Source: Dimargaris cristalligena (taxonomy: Eukaryota; Kickxellomycota; Dimargaritomycetes; Dimargaritales; Dimargaritaceae). Taken from it: a DNA stretch of 64,000 nt. The position numbers and the translations under genes were made by a program. Location: the NCBI GenBank assembly GCA_027576995.1, contig JANBQC010000058.1, forward strand, positions 1 through 64,000, written 5' to 3'. The notes below the pieces were generated by a model. It was not told the origin of the DNA, ran no database searches, and saw nothing but the letters and a program-made list of their open reading frames with translations. Shown in pieces: positions 32,640-44,948 of this stretch; position 1 is the stretch's first letter, and each line of letters begins with the position of its first letter.

Positions 32640-35600
32640 ATGGCCCAGTCCTCCAATCTAGCCAAATTTTTCCAGAGGTTTCAACAGGGGGCTGCTAAAC
32701 CGGACAAGGCCGCTCCCGCATCCCCCGACTCGGTCGATTCCACCGGCAAGACCGACTCCGTCATGGGTCGGTCCACCCCAGCGGACCGCAAACGCCCCCC
32801 GGTCATTTCGTCTGACGAGGGCTCCGATAATGAATCCACCGCTCCTGCTACTCCGAATGGGGGGGTATCGGCCCCAGCTCTCCCGCAGAAAGCCGATGCT
32901 AAGCCTAATGCAGGTTTCTTTTCGGCGGCCCCCGTGCCTAAAAAGGCCAAGCTGGAGAAGCTGGTGAAGAAGGAGAACGGGTCTGGTAGCGATTCGGACG
33001 ATTCGGTCTACGAACCCGCTTCCGTCGAGGAGGACCTAGCTAATCAAGTGGCGGATGCCAAGATCCAAAACGAAAAGGCGTCACCCCAACCGGCCAAGGC
33101 GGCCAAATTGACCAAGACCAAGAAACCCGCCAAAAAAGCCGCTGATATTAACCTGCTGGCCCCCAAATCCGTGATCCAGGAATTCAATACATTAATCGAA
33201 ACCCATGTTCCTTACGGGGCCATGTGCTACATGTTCGAAAGAGTCGAAGAAACCACCAAGCGGTTACTTATTACCGATATCCTGACCCACTTCTTCCGGC
33301 GGGTAATTGACAAGGCTCCCCAGGATCTACTTCACTGTGTGTATCTCTGTATCAATCGGCTGGCTCCTCAATATGACGGGCTGGAATTGGGTATTGGTGA
33401 ATCGCTCCTCATTAAGGCTATCGCTCAAGCGACTGGCCGAACTAATGCCAAAGTAAAGAGCGACGTGGCCCGGTTAGGCGATATGGGTTTAGTGGCTAAG
33501 GTAGGCTATTCGTTTTTAACAGCGCTATATTTGGGTGAGAGGTATCGTCTATTTCATATGTCACTCTGACCGCCTATCCGTAGCGTGTGGTAGTATACTG
33601 TATAATCTCTGGACCACACGCCCTACTTTATTTTACACATATTTCTGCAGCTAATTTATAATCATTTTTGGGGAATTTATGATACTGCACCCATCGCTTA
33701 ATTTTTGCACATCATTAGGAGAGCCGCAGTAACCAAAAGACCATGATGGGCTCCCGCCAACTGAAGGTTTCCTACGTCTTTACGGCTCTTAAACAAATCG
33801 CTACTGCATCGGGGACCAAGTCTACCACTACCAAAGTGGACAAGATTAAGAGCCTGCTCGCAACTTGCCAGAATAACGAGGCCAAGTACCTGATGCGGTC
33901 CCTTGAGGGTAAACTGCGCATCGGTTTAGCGGAACAAACTGTGCTTATTGCCCTGGCCCATGCCTTTGCCCTGAATAGCCTAACTAAGCGACTATCGGAG
34001 GAAACCTTGGCCGAGGTACTCAAGGATGCCACCGCTACCGTCAAAACGGTCTACAGCGAATTGCCGAGTTACAATGTTCTCATTCCGGCTCTTCTTGAGG
34101 GCGGTATCCAAAACCTACATGCCACTTGTAAACTGACCGCGGGTATCCCTGTCAAGCCCATGTTGGCTCACCCGACCAAGGCAATTTCGGAGGTACTGGA
34201 CCGGTTCGAGGGCCAGCTGTTCACCTGTGAGTATAAGTACGACGGAGAGCGGGCCCAGATCCATCGGTTGGACAACGGCCAGATTACGATTTTCAGCCGC
34301 AACTCCGAGAATATGACGGCCAAGTACCCGGATCTGGCCGAAAAGTTACTGCGGGCGGTGAATCCCCAAACCAAGTCCTTTATCCTTGACTGTGAGGCAG
34401 TAGCCTGGGACAAGTCCCAACAAAAGATACTCCCGTTCCAGATTCTCAGCACGCGGAAACGGAAAGACGTAAAGGAAGAGGATATTAAAGTGGCGGTGTG
34501 TATCTTTGCGTTCGATTTGCTGTATCTAAACGGTCGGTCCCTGTTGCGGGAGTCACTTGTCCAACGACGGGCCAAGCTGCTGGATGCGTTTCAAACCGTA
34601 GATGGCGATTTTCAGTTTGCTAAAGCCGTGGTGGCCACCGAAGTCGAGACCATTCAGACCTTCTTGGATGAGAGTATTCGAGGTAAGCCGGCCAGGTATC
34701 TATAAAGAGTGTACTGTACTATAGGTTAAAATATCCGCTAGGCTAAGTGTCATTCTACCCCCCCCCCTTTCTAACTCCGTTCAGAATTTTTTGCCATCCT
34801 CCCCCTTTTTGCCCTCCAGATAACTGCGAAGGGCTTATGGTCAAAACCCTAGACGGCGAGGAGGCTACCTACGAACCGTCTAAGCGATCGCGCAACTGGC
34901 TGAAGGTAAATTTTTACAAACTCATTGGACTATCCCATTTTATTGCATTAGTTGATAGTGAGAAGGTATCACAGTCCCAATTTAGATGCGTTTGTCGAAT
35001 TAAATTCTGATATATATTTAGATGCATCGGATATATACTCTTCGCGTACATTCTTGTTCTAACGTATTTGATGCTCATTACCAACAACTCATATCTACAT
35101 TACCCCCTCTTAGGTGAAGAAAGATTACATTATGGGGATTGGTGATTCATTGGATCTCGTCGTAGTTGGAGCCTACCTCGGGCGTGGTAAGCGCACCGGT
35201 GTGTATGGCGGATACTTACTGGCCTGCTATAACCCCGATAGTGAACAATACGAGACCATCTGCAAGGTAAGCCTCGACGACTGTTAAATTCATTAGCCCC
35301 GGCGACACCACCATACTTTTGTTTATTGCCCTGTCGCCATTGTGGGCCACTGGTTCCCGTTCACAGTTCGCTGAGTTTTCACCATTAGACCCCTTACTAA
35401 AAAATACCTCAATATTTTTATGTATAATGCGCTTTTCGCTTTCATAAGATTGGAACCGGGTTTTCGGAAGCTGACCTGGAGTCCCACTATAGCGAGTTTA
35501 AGGATCTGATTATCAGTCAACCCCGTAGCTACTATTCATTCGGAGACAGTGCCAAACCAGATGTGTGGTTCAATGCCAAGGTTGTGTGGGAAGTCAAGGC

Positions 35601-36202
35601 GGCAGATTTATCGATATCGCCGGTTTATAAAGCGGGCATTGGAAAAGTAAGTAACCGAGTACAACAGGATGCCTTTGGTATGAAGACCCCGGTCAGTCAA
35701 TGATTGGGATTAAATGTACTATTATGCATATTCTCCTCGCATATCCCAACTCTTAATTATGGCTAATTTACCTGGTTTACTTTTCTGAGGATCCGAGATT
35801 GCTTTCATTAACTGACCATGTTTTTTGCCCATTGATGTCGCCCTATTCACCCATCAATTCTATAGGTTGATAACAACCGGGGGATTTCCCTCCGTTTCCC
35901 CCGCTTTATCCGCATCCGGGATGACAAGTCAGCGGAAGATGCCACCAGCTCTGATCAGGTAAGTGGCTGACCAGCCCATTTATAAGTTGCCCAAGGGTAT
36001 TTCCATAATACTGGCGGATTGTCTATTTACCTTACTTCCATGGCTTCATAACCAGCTGGATCTACTTTGGTTCTAACCCGAGCTTACAATATTTCCTTAC
36101 TTCGGGGGTATCTATTTGTTCTAAAATTTACAGGTAGCCGAAATGTATCAAAGCCAGAAACTCAATACTGCCAATGGTGCGGCTAGTGACGATGACGATT
36201 AG
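32640..36202 (+). CDS. CDC9: DNA ligase I (ATP-dependent)
   Basis: Seven exons: 32640-33500, 33719-34682, 34820-34905, 35114-35266, 35449-35646, 35866-35958 and 36134-36202, giving 807 residues. It seals Okazaki fragments and repair nicks. The N-terminus holds a PCNA-box-like SSNLAKFF (the usual Gln is Ser), then a charged, Ser/Pro-rich disordered region. Next come the DNA-binding domain ([20 protein letters not shown]), the adenylation domain with active-site lysine in [17 protein letters not shown] and EGLMVKTL, and the OB fold beginning around [11 protein letters not shown]. It ends in an acidic DDDD tail. The chosen ATG has an excellent context (TTCGCCATGGC). The frame is open for a further 110 codons upstream, but no in-frame ATG is present there. 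Confidence 0.97.
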
Positions 36203-37073
36203 TTATTTGCACCGAATAATATACTTCTATACCAACTGTTAGCGGTATTGGTTTTGGGCGCTCGTGTTTTTATTGTCAATTGAGGGCACATTATGTTTAT
36301 ATTCATCCATCAATTAGCGGAGAGATCGAATTGTCAATCAGCAAGGATGTATTTTTTATGGTAAATAAAGATTTAAGAAAATAGAATGTCCAATTGGGGT
36401 GAATGTACATTTGTGGGCCTGTAGTTGGTATGTCAGCCGAATTTCAGCCAAATTACCATTTGCTGCAACACTCACCCCGTACTAACGGGTCATTTGTTAT
36501 GATGCACGGGATAGTCTCATTCATTATGTTGTGCTCAATACTATGTGTGCTAGGCGTAATGGTGTTTTGGTCCGAAATGGCTTTAGAAGGTGACTTTGTC
36601 CCTAACCAAACCAACTTGGCCCCGCGAGATATTTCACTCTATTAGTCACGTGCCTACGGGGGTAGACCTTGGGTTTCCCTACTATAGATCCGCCCCAACA
36701 GTGAGCAATAAGAACACACTTGCTTGAGCCTCTAATACCACTGACCTGCTCACTCACCTGCTTATCCCAACCTATATCAACAATTGGGCGAGATAGGCAC
36801 AAGCGGTCGTCTGAATCGGAATGAGCTGCTCGTCAATGGCTGTGTTTCGGATTCGGATGATTGGGAACAGCTTTCGAGGTTAACGCAGAGTCCTTTCCCC
36901 TCTCTTTCTGCTGCTAAATTCAGCGTGTACTTCATTCCGACTGATCCGACATCTCGCCCTCATTATTGTCACAGCGCCCTTTAACAGAACATCCCTTTCA
37001 AAATCGAATTTTCCTTTACTTATCTTGTACTGTTCGGTTCCCTCTTTACTTTGAATAACAAAAGAATATCACC
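36203..37073. other. LIG1 3' flank and NDUFS8 promoter
   Basis: Spacer of 0.9 kb. An 80-codon open frame (36403-36645, plus) with one hydrophobic stretch is present but has no recognisable similarity and lies within the likely 3' UTR. A CACGTG occurs near 36647. No supported gene. Confidence 0.4.
36364..36369 (+). terminator. AATAAA polyadenylation signal for LIG1
   Basis: Canonical hexamer about 160 bases past the ligase stop codon, in AT-rich DNA. Confidence 0.4.
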
Positions 37074-37916
37074 ATGCGGCCTACTCTGCTCGCCCATCGC
37101 CTCACTGTCCCCCTTCAGCGTTCCGGTGAGTACCATCGGCACCCCCCGCTTGTCGCTATTCCCGCCTATGATTAAAGCCAGTTCCCCAGCAGGTCTACAA
37201 CAATCCCCAGACTATTGATTGCCATTACGCTCCGCGATTCTCACTAACCCCCCGCCCCGGTTTATAATATATCCTGAATTATCTATCCTTCATACGCATG
37301 TCTCCGTCGGTCCTACTTAGCTTACGGCGTGCGCACCCCTGCCGTGGCTGCATTCAGCACATCGGCCGCCAGTCGCGCCTATATCCCCCATCGTCGCCCC
37401 GACGAGCCCGAGGAGTTCTACAAAAATGCCAACGTGATGGACCACAGCGCCAAGGCCCTGCTTATCACCGAACTTTTCCGCGGTGCTTGGATTACTCTGG
37501 AACATTTTTTCCGCCCGGCCTTTACCCTGCACTACCCCGCCGAGAAGGGCCCCCTCAGTCCCCGCTTCCGGGGTGAGCACGCTCTCCGCCGCTATCCCTC
37601 CGGTGAAGAACGGTGTATCGCCTGCAAACTGTGCGAAGCCATCTGCCCCGCCCAGGCCATTACCATCGAATCGGAGTCCCGTGATGACGGCAGTCGCCGT
37701 ACTACCCGCTACGATATCGACATGACCAAGTGCATCTACTGCGGGTTCTGCCAGGAAGCCTGTCCCGTTGACGCCATTGTCGAAACCGCCAACTACGAAT
37801 ACTCCACCGAAACTCACGAAGAATTGCTCTACAACAAGGAGAAGCTGCTTAATAACGGTGACAAATGGGAAACCGAAATCGCCGCTAACCTCGAGGCTGA
37901 TCACCCCTACAGATAA
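37074..37916 (+). CDS. NDUFS8: complex I 23-kDa iron-sulfur subunit NDUFS8
   Basis: Exons 37074-37125 and 37321-37916 give 215 residues. This subunit of the peripheral arm of NADH:ubiquinone oxidoreductase carries clusters N6a and N6b. Both 8Fe ferredoxin motifs are intact: [12 protein letters not shown] and [12 protein letters not shown]. The N-terminus, [16 protein letters not shown] followed by an Arg/Ala/Ser-rich region, is a mitochondrial presequence. [15 protein letters not shown] and YNKEKLL near the C-terminus are family-typical. The small first exon encodes only presequence. The gene shows that this fungus retains respiratory complex I. Confidence 0.97.
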
Positions 37917-38681
37917 TCCCTCCCCGGGATATGGTCTGTCCCCGGCCTGGTGCAATATGTGGGTCCTTGGTGTGTGCCCCATTAGATCTCTCTCTCTCTC
38001 TCCTTTAATTATTTATATTATGCCTATTCGCTGTAACTTCCTACCCCCCCCTCTCTCTCTCCCTTTTCCACTCCATTTTTGTAACGGGCCGAATACCTTC
38101 ATTATCTGTGCCTGTTTAGGAATCGTTTTAACTAAGCGCTTTGTTGAGTCCAGTTTCAGTGGCTATTGCCTCTGTTCTATCCATTCTATGCACGCGTCTC
38201 ACCTATCTTGGTTTTTAGTCTCGTATTGTTCCGAAATCTCAATAAATTCGTGGAATCGGCCCTTGGCTATTTATTTATTTTTGACATTTCTAAGGACGTT
38301 GTGGTCGAATTGAGCGGCTGATAGGGTACAGACTATAAATCGGGTCGTTATCCGTGTATAACTTTATCATTAATTTATTAAGCTAAACGTTGGCCGGGGG
38401 TAAGTCAAAGCTTCATCCTATCCCTAAACTGAGAGGACCGGAGCCATACATACCTCGCCTTAGTTTCAGGTTTCCCATTTCGCTTGCCTAATGAGAAACC
38501 GCATGGGCCAGTTCATTGAATCTCGTTGCTCTTTCTTTTGCCGATGTTTGAAGACCTTTAACTAATGCTCATTAAGGGGCTGATTTCATCCCGTCCTACT
38601 GTTTCTTATTTCCATAATACCCATTGCAGGGACACCCGCTGCATTTCCTCTTCCATTCCGTTTCGCAGAATCACAGTGACC
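37917..38681. other. NDUFS8 3' flank and HTATSF1 promoter
   Basis: Pyrimidine-rich sequence with short (CT)n tracts near 37986-38003 and 38048-38062. An AATAAA at 38241-38246 may serve NDUFS8. No gene was seen. Confidence 0.45.
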
Positions 38682-41267
38682 ATGGGCAACGACCCCGCAT
38701 TACCGCAATTCCCCAAACCCGCCGATTTCGAAACGGACCCGCGGGTGGACGTCATTGACGAGTCAGGCAAATGGGTGTTCACCGACGAAAATGACGGCCT
38801 TGAGTATGAGTATGACCCCCAGCTGGCCGCTTGGTTTCCTTTGGTAGGTAACTGACCTTGCCGGGCTCTAATATCATATAACCTAGCAATTGCTACGGCT
38901 CCTATCGCTTTTTTGCGATTGGTACTTATGCCAAGGCTTATTTAGCCGATACCTCATAATTGTTTTACCATTAATATTACTATCTATATATTTATTTAAA
39001 AATAACAGTGGAATGAAGCGCTAGTCGAATCCCAGCAATCGGCCTATGGTGGGCTGGAAGAAGTAAGTGTATTTTTTTAGCACATGTCCCATGATATACT
39101 CGGAAACATACCTTCGAATTTATTTTTATGACAAAGTATGCAATACTAGACTAACCCCAATTCTTTCCGAAATTGAACCATTTGAAATATCGGGGTTTCA
39201 ATGAAAAGGAACCACTGCGCACCGAATTGGCAAGTGAAAAACGTAAACGAATCCTAGAAGCACAGACAGTAAGTATTTTGCCTGGTATTATGCATTCATT
39301 TATATATCTATCCATTCATGTCAAACGGAGCAATATATTATGCCATTTTGAGCGTTAACTGTATCATAGTATGGGCTGACCTTAAAAATCCAATACGAGT
39401 AATTTTCAATGCTGCTACGGCTCTCTCCTTCTTTACACGCAACTCCTCTACACTGCAATATCAAATAGCCGAACAAACGGCAGCATCAGTCTGACCCGGC
39501 TCTTAAAAAGAATATCAACAGGAGTATATATGTACAGGGCCTACCACTCGACGTGACCGTTGCCGAAATCCAGGAAACATTTGGCCGTTTTGGAATCATT
39601 ATGGAAGACTTTGAAACCAGTAAGTTTGATATACTCACTATTAAAATCCTCACAATGGTATCGTATTCAAGACTAAAGGCACTGCGGTGAAATACCCGGG
39701 GCCCCAAACTGAATCTACAGTATATGTATTTATTTTTTTCATTTATGGCACTGGAGCATACTTTACGCTAACTGCTGCATTATCTGATCTTGCTGAATTT
39801 TGGGACAGAACTGCCGAAAATTAAACTGTATAAAAAGCCGGATGGCACCCTAAAGGGCGACGCACTCATCACCTACTTTAAACCCGAATCGGTGTCACTC
39901 GCTATTACCCTGTTGGACGAATCACCCTTTCGCCCCGGTGCAAGTACAAATATCCAGGTCGCCGAGGTAAGCTGGTTTTTTCTAATCCATAAGAAAATCG
40001 TCGATACCAAGGTCAATCGGCCCTGATAACCCAAAGTATTGCCGATTCTAACTAATGTTGTTTCATTACCATCTTGTCCGACTAGGCGGAATTTAAATCT
40101 AGAGAGTCCTCGGATGAGAAACCTGGCCAGCCTTCCAAAACCAAACTAGATCCCCGGCTTAAAAAACAACGCCTGCAAAAAATGGAGAAGTAAGTCTGCC
40201 GATTATATCAGCTCAATTCAGACGACTTTATGATATTACCTGTCATACTATACAACCTCACATTTGCTTGTTTACAACTGGCTAATTTATGTACATATAC
40301 TCTTGTGGTGGGACTCTGCTCGCTATTATGTTACTGTATAGAAAACTCGCTTGGTATGAATCAGACGAGCCCGAAGTCAGCGACCGTCATAAGCGAGTGG
40401 TTATCCTCAAACATATGTTTACTCTGGCGGAGCTTGAGGTAAGTGCCATCGGATATTTCAATGCCTAGTACTGGTACCTCTGACCCCTATTTTATACACT
40501 ATATACAAAATTGTGATTCCTTGCATTGACCGTTATAGCTCTTGGGCTACGTATTATTCGATTATATGCATTTCAGGAGGACCCGACTCTTCTGCTTGAC
40601 CTAAAGGAAGAAGTCCGATCGGAGTGCGAAAAATTAGGACAGGTCACGGCGGTTAAATTATTTGACGTAAGTATTGATCTACCGAACATTTAATATACAG
40701 ACTAACCGCGTCTAGACTGGTCTATATTGTAATAGTTTTGGTCATTATCCATCAGGCTATTTGTTGGCCTAGCTAACCAGGGTTGTTTTTATTATTTATT
40801 TGTCGGGCTGCTTACTTGGTGTGGATTTTTTAGAAATCTGAGGATGGCGTGATTTCGGTCAAATTCGTCGACAAGACCAGTGCCATTGCATGCGTTGAGG
40901 TAAGTGGCACAAAGTAATTTATTGAATAGCTACGAAGGCCGGGACCAGTAGGATATATAGGAGCAACTTCAACCTGGATGGCAGATTCTGACTGTAGGTC
41001 GGAGTCTGAAATATCCTATACCCTACATTTGTTAATTGAATATGGAGTATTAAACACCTTCGACTGGGATATCCGATTTTTATATATATATTACTATCCA
41101 TCATTTAGCTTATGGACGGCCGGTGGTTTGGAGGCCAGCGGGTTAGCGCCCAGCTCTACGACGGTAAAACACAATACGAATACTCCAAATCCAACGAATC
41201 GGAAGAGGCGACCAAAGCACGCCTTGAGAAATTCGCCGAGTGGTTGGAAGAGGAGCCGGATTCCTAA
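38682..41267 (+). CDS. HTATSF1: U2 snRNP factor HTATSF1/Cus2
   Basis: Ten exons: 38682-38843, 39009-39062, 39209-39268, 39484-39619, 39809-39966, 40086-40189, 40342-40438, 40577-40666, 40834-40899 and 41109-41267, for 361 residues, every join in frame. The family assists U2 snRNP remodelling and branch-site selection through SF3B1 binding. An N-terminal aromatic/acidic motif (WVFTDENDGLEYEYD) is followed by a basic segment, RRM1 (SIYVQGLPLDVTV onward) and a C-terminal U2AF-homology RRM (RVVILKHMFTL) with the ligand motif GRWFGGQRV. Exon 3 is the least certain: its acceptor at 39208 lies about 55 bases past a good branch-site match, and exon 4 could start six bases later. It is itself the most intron-dense gene per coding base here. 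Confidence 0.93.
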
Positions 41268-41968
41268 TTTGTTTTTAGTTGGGTGGTTGACGATGTACTA
41301 TGTTGGTTGTCTATAAATGATAGATACCGGGCCAAAAAATGTCAGTATTATTGCTAAGGCCTGGAGGAGATACAAAAATCAACATAATTGTACAGGAATC
41401 TGGATGAAACGCAAATAATTACATAGGCGGCCGGTACACATTGAACCAGTGCAGCCAGCCTGTTTCATTAAATGATTTTATTTGCCATACAGCTAAACTG
41501 AATCTCCTCCATGTACTTTAGATATCATTTGCTAGATGGATGGTGCTGACCAGTGCGATCCTCCACTCCAATAGTATCTGCTATTGCAGTCATATACAGG
41601 TAAAATGGGAAGCAAGTATATTAATTGACAATAATTATAATGGCCGAACCCAGAAATATATATAGAAGTATCAGGGGACATGCGGCATCTTAGCGAAGGG
41701 TGCTATTTTAAAGTTCACCTCAAGGCTGCCATGCGTAAGGAGAATTCCATCGCGAGGTTTCATATTCCGCTCCAAGCCTTGCTGGATGAGCAACAGTTCT
41801 GACTCAGGCACATGGGGTAGCTCACGCAGGTCCCGCCTATAGCTTCTGCTTCTCTGACCGGTATTTTTTATTTCGGCCTGTTGCATTTACTGATTGTCTT
41901 TACCATCTTGTCCATCTTATTATCGCCAAGTACCCTCCCCAGACAACACTCCTTACCAATTCAGCATA
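41268..41968. other. HTATSF1 3' flank and DPM3 promoter
   Basis: A 71-codon minus-strand open frame (41886-41671) starts with ATG but has no recognisable similarity. The 80 bases before the DPM3 start are C/T-rich. No supported gene. Confidence 0.4.
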
Positions 41969-42558
41969 ATGTCGAAAGCCACTCGTGCGCTCGGTCTGCT
42001 TAGTGCTCTTTTCGTGTTTTGGGTGGCGGTTCTCCTAAACTGGATCCCCCTTCCGCTTGGCAAAACGATTCACGACGAGATCTGGCCCGTGGTAAGTACA
42101 CCGTATTATACCACCGACCCCCCTGGTTTCCGTCACCCTTGTGACATTGGGTTTCTTACCCGAGTACTGCTTCATCCTTCGTCATTCCGTAGTCCTCGCC
42201 GGTAGTATCATGTGAGATGGTCCATTTGGCCGTGCTCTAAGGTTACTTTTTTTTTGATAGAGGAATGAATAAAGGGCGAGCCCAACCGTGGGGAATGGGC
42301 CAGCTTGCTCATCTTCGTTTCCCCCCACTCACTGCGACACCTGTCACTAATTCTAAACATTTCGTGTTTGCTCTATTACACTGTCTACCCCATACGCCTC
42401 AGTTACCCTTCGAATTCCTGGTCGGACTGGGGGCCTACCTGCTCGGCAGTGTCGGCTACGGACTTCTCGTTTTCCGTGACTGCCCCGAGGCCTATCATGA
42501 ACTGGTACAGGAAATCGAAATGGCCAAAGCCGACCTGACTCAAAACAAAATCATTTAA
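41969..42558 (+). CDS. DPM3: dolichol-phosphate mannose synthase subunit 3
   Basis: Exons 41969-42091 and 42403-42558 give 92 residues, exactly the usual length. DPM3 tethers the catalytic DPM1 subunit to the ER membrane; the enzyme makes dolichol-phosphate mannose for N-glycans, O-mannosylation and GPI anchors. Two membrane spans (about 9-30 and 43-63) are followed by the conserved cytosolic coiled tail FRDCPEAYHELVQEIEMAKADL. The intron is in phase 0 just after EIWPV. Presence of DPM3 implies the three-subunit DPM type rather than the single yeast Dpm1. It shares the GPI/mannosylation theme with TED1. Confidence 0.93.
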
Positions 42559-42817
42559 AAGCATCAACATTTCCCGATCATGATTTCCGCAAATCTAGCC
42601 GCCCGTTTACCTTTAGCTATCAAATAATAGCACATCGACTTTTCTACTAGCCATTATAGGGCTTAATATCACCACATTTGCTGGGTTGCGTTTTTATATA
42701 ATATATATGTATGTCAGTACGTGAATTCTAGTTGAAATAATCGATCAACTACTCCAGATAGTGAATATATTTGCCTTTTAATGACTGGGGTGTCTATTAT
42801 TTCGGCAAATAAAGCGG

Positions 42818-42844
42818 TATATATATATACGTGTGTGTGTGTGT
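42818..42844. repeat. (TA)n(GT)n microsatellite
   Basis: A TA tract (42818-42829) followed by a GT tract (42831-42844) in intergenic DNA after DPM3. On the minus strand it reads CA then TA, like the intronic repeats. Confidence 0.85.
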
Positions 42845-43446
42845 CTGTTCGTGCGCTTGGCCACAGCCAGCTTTTCAGCATGACAAGCCGATGAATGATG
42901 CGTTGGTCGTTATAGTAGTCACCTATATACATTCTTTCTTGGCTGTTTCCCAGTAAAAATCCAGTGTCACCTTGTTCATTTCATAAAACGAGGAATACGG
43001 CCTGTCCTTTTCGACTAAATTACTACTGCAAGTGAACCCAGCCAAAATGGTGCCGATATGATTCAATACTTCTATAGTAGCTTGAGTAGGTTGGTCAAAA
43101 CAAGGATGAATCTAGTGTATATTAGACATTAGTTCTTGGGATGGCCACTAACATTAGATAATAGACTTAATATTGCTTGGGGGGGTATTTGTGGGCGACA
43201 TACTTTAGGGGGTGGATTATTGACAAAATAGTTGGGGCTAGCGAATTTTGCTGTAGCCATGTGTAGTGATAGGTGTAGTGAATTAAACTCCCGTTCGGAA
43301 AGAAGATGTCATGAGAAGGGTACCTCTGAAAGCCCCCGTATTAAACTGTGATTTCCGCAAAGTACTAGACGGTATATGCATGCATTGAATCCGAAAGTAC
43401 TGCTGAAATGCTGCCAAGAATACCGGTGGGCAGCACTACTGTCGCA

Positions 43447-44140
43447 CTAGGATTTTATTTGAATATTACGCATCGAACCTCCATCTAACATTATATAATT
43501 ATGCATTTCCTCTTGAATGCCCCGTATGTTGCTGTTGGCACTTTGATTGCACTCACTAGGTCTAGGAAGCCGGCCAATGTATAATAATGGGAATGATAAG
43601 TGGTATCCGCCATCGTCCCGATTAGTGCCGAATGGAACCAATGTTGTCCATTTGGATTTTACGTTTCGAAGCGGCATTCTGTCTGCCACGACCCATGGCA
43701 AACCGATGCCTTGAAGCACTAAACTGCCAAGAAATCGATCCCCATAGTTGCCATGCGAATTCATAGGTTGCCCAATCTTCGAAGAATGTCCATCATTAAT
43801 TGGGAACGATAAAAGATAGGTCGACCCACTTAGCAGCTTCCAGCCACTACTACTGGGTCACCAATGGGCATACCATATTCCCGGTCAATTTATCCCGTAT
43901 TAACGCATTTCCCAATGGCGGTGCCTTGTTTGGGACACCCCTAAAGATCCACCCTAAGTGTGGCCCCCACATCCATTTATACAATCGATTCTTTAGAATG
44001 TGCGAAATTGCAAGTTTGGATGGTGGCTGAGCAAATAGTACCGAGTGGGTAGGATGCTGTTGCTTGAATGTTATTCGCGGCGAAGGATCTACCCAGAAGC
44101 AACCCCAAAATCAGTGTCGTTAAAAGCGGCCGAATGTTCC
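43447..44140 (-). pseudogene. possible broken secreted-protein gene
   Basis: On the minus strand three open segments follow each other in different frames. The first, near 44140-44060, reads as a signal-peptide-like hydrophobic stretch (TLILGLLLGRSFA). The second, about 44107-43853, reads through KWMWGPHLGWIFRGVPNK and ends at a stop after LVTQ. The third, 43857-43447, is open for 136 codons and reads SGSTYLLSFPINDG and later GDRFLGSLVLQGIGL. The last two overlap by about five bases with a one-base frame change and no room for an intron. No family is recognised, codon use is less C-ending than in neighbouring genes, and an overlapping plus-strand frame exists. It may be a decayed or mis-assembled lineage-specific gene, or chance. 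Confidence 0.25.
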
Positions 44141-44948
44141 ATGTGGATACAAAATGGTTGACAGTTCATCCAGGGATGGGCTGACCTGGGTTGATATATA
44201 TTACCTGCCGTTCTCGGGCTGACATGATTGGAAACTACAATATATGCGCGTAAGACACTATTGCGGACACGTCAGGCATTGTTCGCCCTGCGCATAAATC
44301 GCCAAGTTGGCGGAACATCCCGCGGGTAAGTGGCCCAGGGTAGTCTTGGCATGTATGCACTGGGAACCCTTCCCCTCTTAATAACCCCCAGGCGCATATA
44401 CTCAAGGCACGCCCATACATCGCACCCCCCTCTGGTTCAATGCAGACCGCGGCCGATTAAATTTATTCCTGGGTCGCAGTCATGAGCGGATTACAGCCTG
44501 CATGTCACTACGCTATGTTCTCTCGCTATCTTCATTTAATGAGAGCCGTGGCCATGTTTTTACCCCGATTATATGCACATACCCCAGTATATATATATAT
44601 TGGCCATTCTGGCCTCCTTGCAATAGCCAACTCTACCCTTGCGTGTAATATCCTATCGTTTCCCCCCTTTTTCAACCTGTATAGAGAAGCCTGTGCCTTA
44701 TAGCAGTCCAGTTGGCCTGATCGAGTTCCCTTGTCCGAGCTATCGCCGACACCATTCCATTTCTGTGCTTCTTTATTCGCATTCACCAAGCCCATCCGTT
44801 AGAAGGTACACGCGTTCTCGGTTGCTTCCACCTATTAACGCTGTGTCTCATTTCGCCGTGGTGAAACTCCACCAAAGTCAACCTCATTCCATCGCCCAGT
44901 TCATCTCTGTCCCATTTACTGGTCTCCACCGCTTTTGTTTTCCATAGC

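Larger units (their letters stand above)
42559..44948. other. intergenic region with a possible broken gene
   Basis: A 2.4 kb spacer. It contains a TA/GT microsatellite (42818-42844) and, at about 43447-44140 on the minus strand, open segments in shifting frames (annotated separately). The 250 bases before 44949 are the exchanger leader. Nothing else was recognised. Confidence 0.5.

Noticed and set aside
36403..36645. 80-codon plus-strand ORF with one hydrophobic segment
   Set aside because: Lies in the likely 3' flank of DNA ligase, with no similarity and no codon bias like that of neighbours.
850..36651. CACGTG palindromes in several promoters (near 850, 1379, 27013, 32185, 36647)
   Set aside because: A hexamer is expected about 15 times in 64 kb, so these few are not an enrichment.
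41671..41886. 71-codon minus-strand ORF starting with ATG between HTATSF1 and DPM3
   Set aside because: No recognisable motif; a protein of this length arises readily by chance.
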